Source of the DNA: Thoreauomyces humboldtii
Taxonomy: Eukaryota > Chytridiomycota > Chytridiomycetes > Spizellomycetales > Powellomycetaceae
Assembly (NCBI GenBank): GCA_027596035.1
Contig: JADGJA010000313.1
Span: 1 to 18,353, forward strand
Length of the DNA: 18,353 nt
Direction of reading: 5' to 3'
Below, one piece after another: positions 16,499 through 18,353 of this stretch. The position numbers and the translations under genes are program-made. The notes under the pieces were generated by a model that did not search any database, was not told the origin of the DNA, and saw nothing but the letters and a program-made list of their open reading frames with translations. Position 1 is the stretch's first letter. The number at the start of each line of letters is the position of its first letter.

Positions 16499-17801
16499 AT
16501 GACGGTCGCTGGCGCAGAAAGGAAGCAGGCTCAACATGCCCGCCAGTCGCGGAATCGTAACCGCCGCAACATTGCCGCCCAATTCAACTTGCTGGTCGCT
16601 GGCCATAACTGGACGGGGAAAAGCTCGTTCCTCAAGGTGAGGGTCATGCTCCGACCGCATCTCGTTTGAAGTTTACTCACCAACGTTTTGTCCCAAGACC
16701 CTCTTTGACTCGCTTGACGTGACCGCGGTTATTCCAGACGACCCAAACGCTATTCCCGGCTCCCTGCTGCCCCCGGATAACCTCGCCGAACCAACACCAG
16801 CTCCCGCTCGTTTCGAGTTTGACATCGACCCGTCTTCCGGCGAGCGAATCTCTCTTCGTGTGATCGATTCTCCTGGAATTCCCATTCCAGCGAACATCCA
16901 CAGGGATGCTGACTCGGCCGACAAAAATGAGGAGCATGTGCGAGGAGTGATCCCCCATGTCACGGGCCTTGTCCGTTTCATCACGGGCCAGTTTGAACGG
17001 ACTCTTCTGGAAGAGTCAAAGGTCAAGCGAAACCCTCGGTCTCCAGACTATCAGGTTCATGCCTGCCTCTACTTTCTTGATCCTCAAGTGTGTTTTGCGT
17101 GCAACGGCATCACATCCATCGACCGGTACGCTCTGGAGCAGCTCTGCAGTCGAGTCAACGTGATCGTGTGTCTCGGAAAGGCCGACCTCCTCACCACGCG
17201 TCATCTTCGCGCTCTTCGCAACATGGTGATCGAGGATCTTGCCCGCTACGCCATCCCCGTCTTTGCTTTCCCCGAAGATCCCGACGTCGAGTACGATGAG
17301 GACGCCGTGGCGCTCAACGAAGAGCTCCGCGCCATGCTCCCCTTCGCCATCGTGAACTCGGAGGAGCCCGACCCTGAACCCGTCGAACGAGACGACGACG
17401 ACCTCGTCGCCCCGCTTCTCAAGACGGAACCTGCGCCTCGCATCCTCGGCCGTCGGTACCCCTGGGGAATGGTCGAGGTCGAGAACCGGGACCACTGCGA
17501 CTTTCTGCAGATCAAGGAGACGCTCTTTGTCACCCACGCCCACGAGCTCAAGCTCCTCACCCGGGAGCTCTACTACGAGCAATGGAGGACCGATCGACTC
17601 CTCGAGGTCCGGAACTCGGTGTTGGGATCGTCCCAGGCCGGATCCATCGCCGAGAGTGGTGCTCGCGAATCGTTCTACGCGTCGAGCATCGCGTCTCTAA
17701 GCATGGACTCGGTCATCGCGCCGGAAGGACCCGCGGCCCCTTCCGAAGCCGCCATCAAAGGCGACATCCGGGAGCGACAGATGGGTCGGCTCAGGAGTTG
17801 A
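16499..17801 (+). CDS. Divergent septin GTPase, 2 exons
   Basis: Exons 16499-16636 and 16698-17801 are separated by a 61-nt intron (GTGAGG...TCCCAAG) and give 413 residues. A basic N-terminal stretch (RQSRNRNRRN, 15-24) precedes the P-loop GHNWTGKSS (35-43), in the position of the septin polybasic region. The G3 motif is DSPG (103-106) where septins usually have DTPG, and the G4 motif is GKAD (206-209) where they usually have AKAD. The septin-unique element is clear: YPWGMVEVENRDHCDF (300-315), followed by THAHELKLLTRELYYEQWR. Septins polymerise into membrane-associated filaments at septa, cell cortex and the base of cilia. There is no evident C-terminal coiled coil; the tail (about 350-413) is Ser/Ala-rich. 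The W in the P-loop and the G4 change place it outside the canonical core septins. The subgroup is not assigned. Confidence 0.92.
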
Positions 17802-18353
17802 TGACCCTCCGATACGACCTGCGTTCGTCGCAACTTCCGACAAACCGCACACACACCTGTCCATTTCCTACCCGTCACTCATGCCGGACTTGAGTGGCAC
17901 CTTACACACAGGCACACACGCACACACTTGCCCTATAAATTGTTAGCCCTCTCGCGTTAGGTCTTTCCCCCTTCCTCTAGAACACTTATCCCTCTACTTC
18001 ACGCGTAGCAAAAACCCTTGCACACTTATCTATTGTCATTCATTCTCCTCGAATATTCAAAAAAAAAAAACATTGAAATCAACCCTCATATAACCGGCTG
18101 CTGTGGAACCGCGAAAGTTTCATCTGCCCCTCGTTTTCGTCTTTACTTTTTGACTTTTGGGCTACCGGTACCCTAATTTGGGGTTGTCCGAAGGCTTCGA
18201 ACCTCTCGACACACATCCCCACATGAAAGCGAACTCACAAAAAAAAACGGGGGGGGGGGGGGGAAAAAAAAAAAAAGCAAATTTTTGCACCAAACCAAGC
18301 CCCACCCCGCTAACCAGTGGGACGTTGGTGCCGGGGCCATACCCGGGGACGGT
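17802..18353. other. Downstream region of septin, low-complexity, no gene seen
   Basis: It holds the septin 3' end, CA-rich repeats near 17849-17928, an A-run at 18059-18070, and a block of A9-C-G15-A13 at 18239-18276. A gene beginning beyond the right edge could start its promoter here, but nothing codes recognisably. Confidence 0.55.
18239..18276 (+). repeat. Homopolymer block A9-C-G15-A13
   Basis: Nine A (18239-18247), one C, fifteen G (18249-18263) and thirteen A (18264-18276) follow one another. It is an intrinsically unstable tract and a place where sequencing or assembly lengths are often wrong. Confidence 0.8.

Noticed and set aside
18181..18215. tRNA-like TTCGAACCT near the right edge
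   Set aside because: A GGCTTCGAACC arm-like string is present, but no matching acceptor, D or anticodon stems were found around it.

Overview
The window looks like nuclear DNA of a flagellated (zoosporic) fungus or a close relative. Protein genes are split by short GT-AG introns, mostly 61-102 nt with one of 211 nt, and genes sit close together on both strands. The window has a fungal-looking septin and GPI-anchored wall-type proteins. It also has an intact gene for IFT88, an intraflagellar-transport protein that fungi without flagella have lost. A chytrid, monoblepharid or blastoclad lineage fits best; the genus cannot be told from the sequence. Codons of the confident genes end mostly in G or C.

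Layout, left to right. Positions 655-2884 (+): a polytopic acyltransferase-3 family protein in four exons. 3187-3606 (-): a small secreted six-cysteine protein. 4392-5664 (+): a secreted, probably GPI-anchored protein in three exons, head-to-head with the previous gene. 6044-7001 (+): a TMEM33/Tts1-family ER and nuclear-envelope membrane protein in three exons. 7375-10707 (+): IFT88 in twelve exons. 10708-12668: about 2 kb with no firmly supported gene, but with promoter-like sites, a possible very small spliced gene and two adjacent hairpins. 12669-13438 (-): LAMTOR2 (Ragulator subunit) in four exons, with a family-atypical insertion. 13924-15966 (+): eIF3d in three exons, divergent from LAMTOR2. 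16499-17801 (+): a divergent septin in two exons. The last 550 bases are low-complexity and carry no recognisable gene.

The exon models were built by hand from splice sites and protein-family alignment from memory. For every multi-exon gene the summed exon lengths are divisible by three and the models end on a stop codon. The left part (acyltransferase, six-cysteine protein, GPI protein) reads as a lineage-specific cell-surface set whose upstream regions share short DNA motifs. The right part is conserved housekeeping: ER shaping, flagellum assembly, TORC1 signalling, translation initiation and septum or cortex organisation. No mobile element, CRISPR array, tRNA or rRNA gene was recognised.
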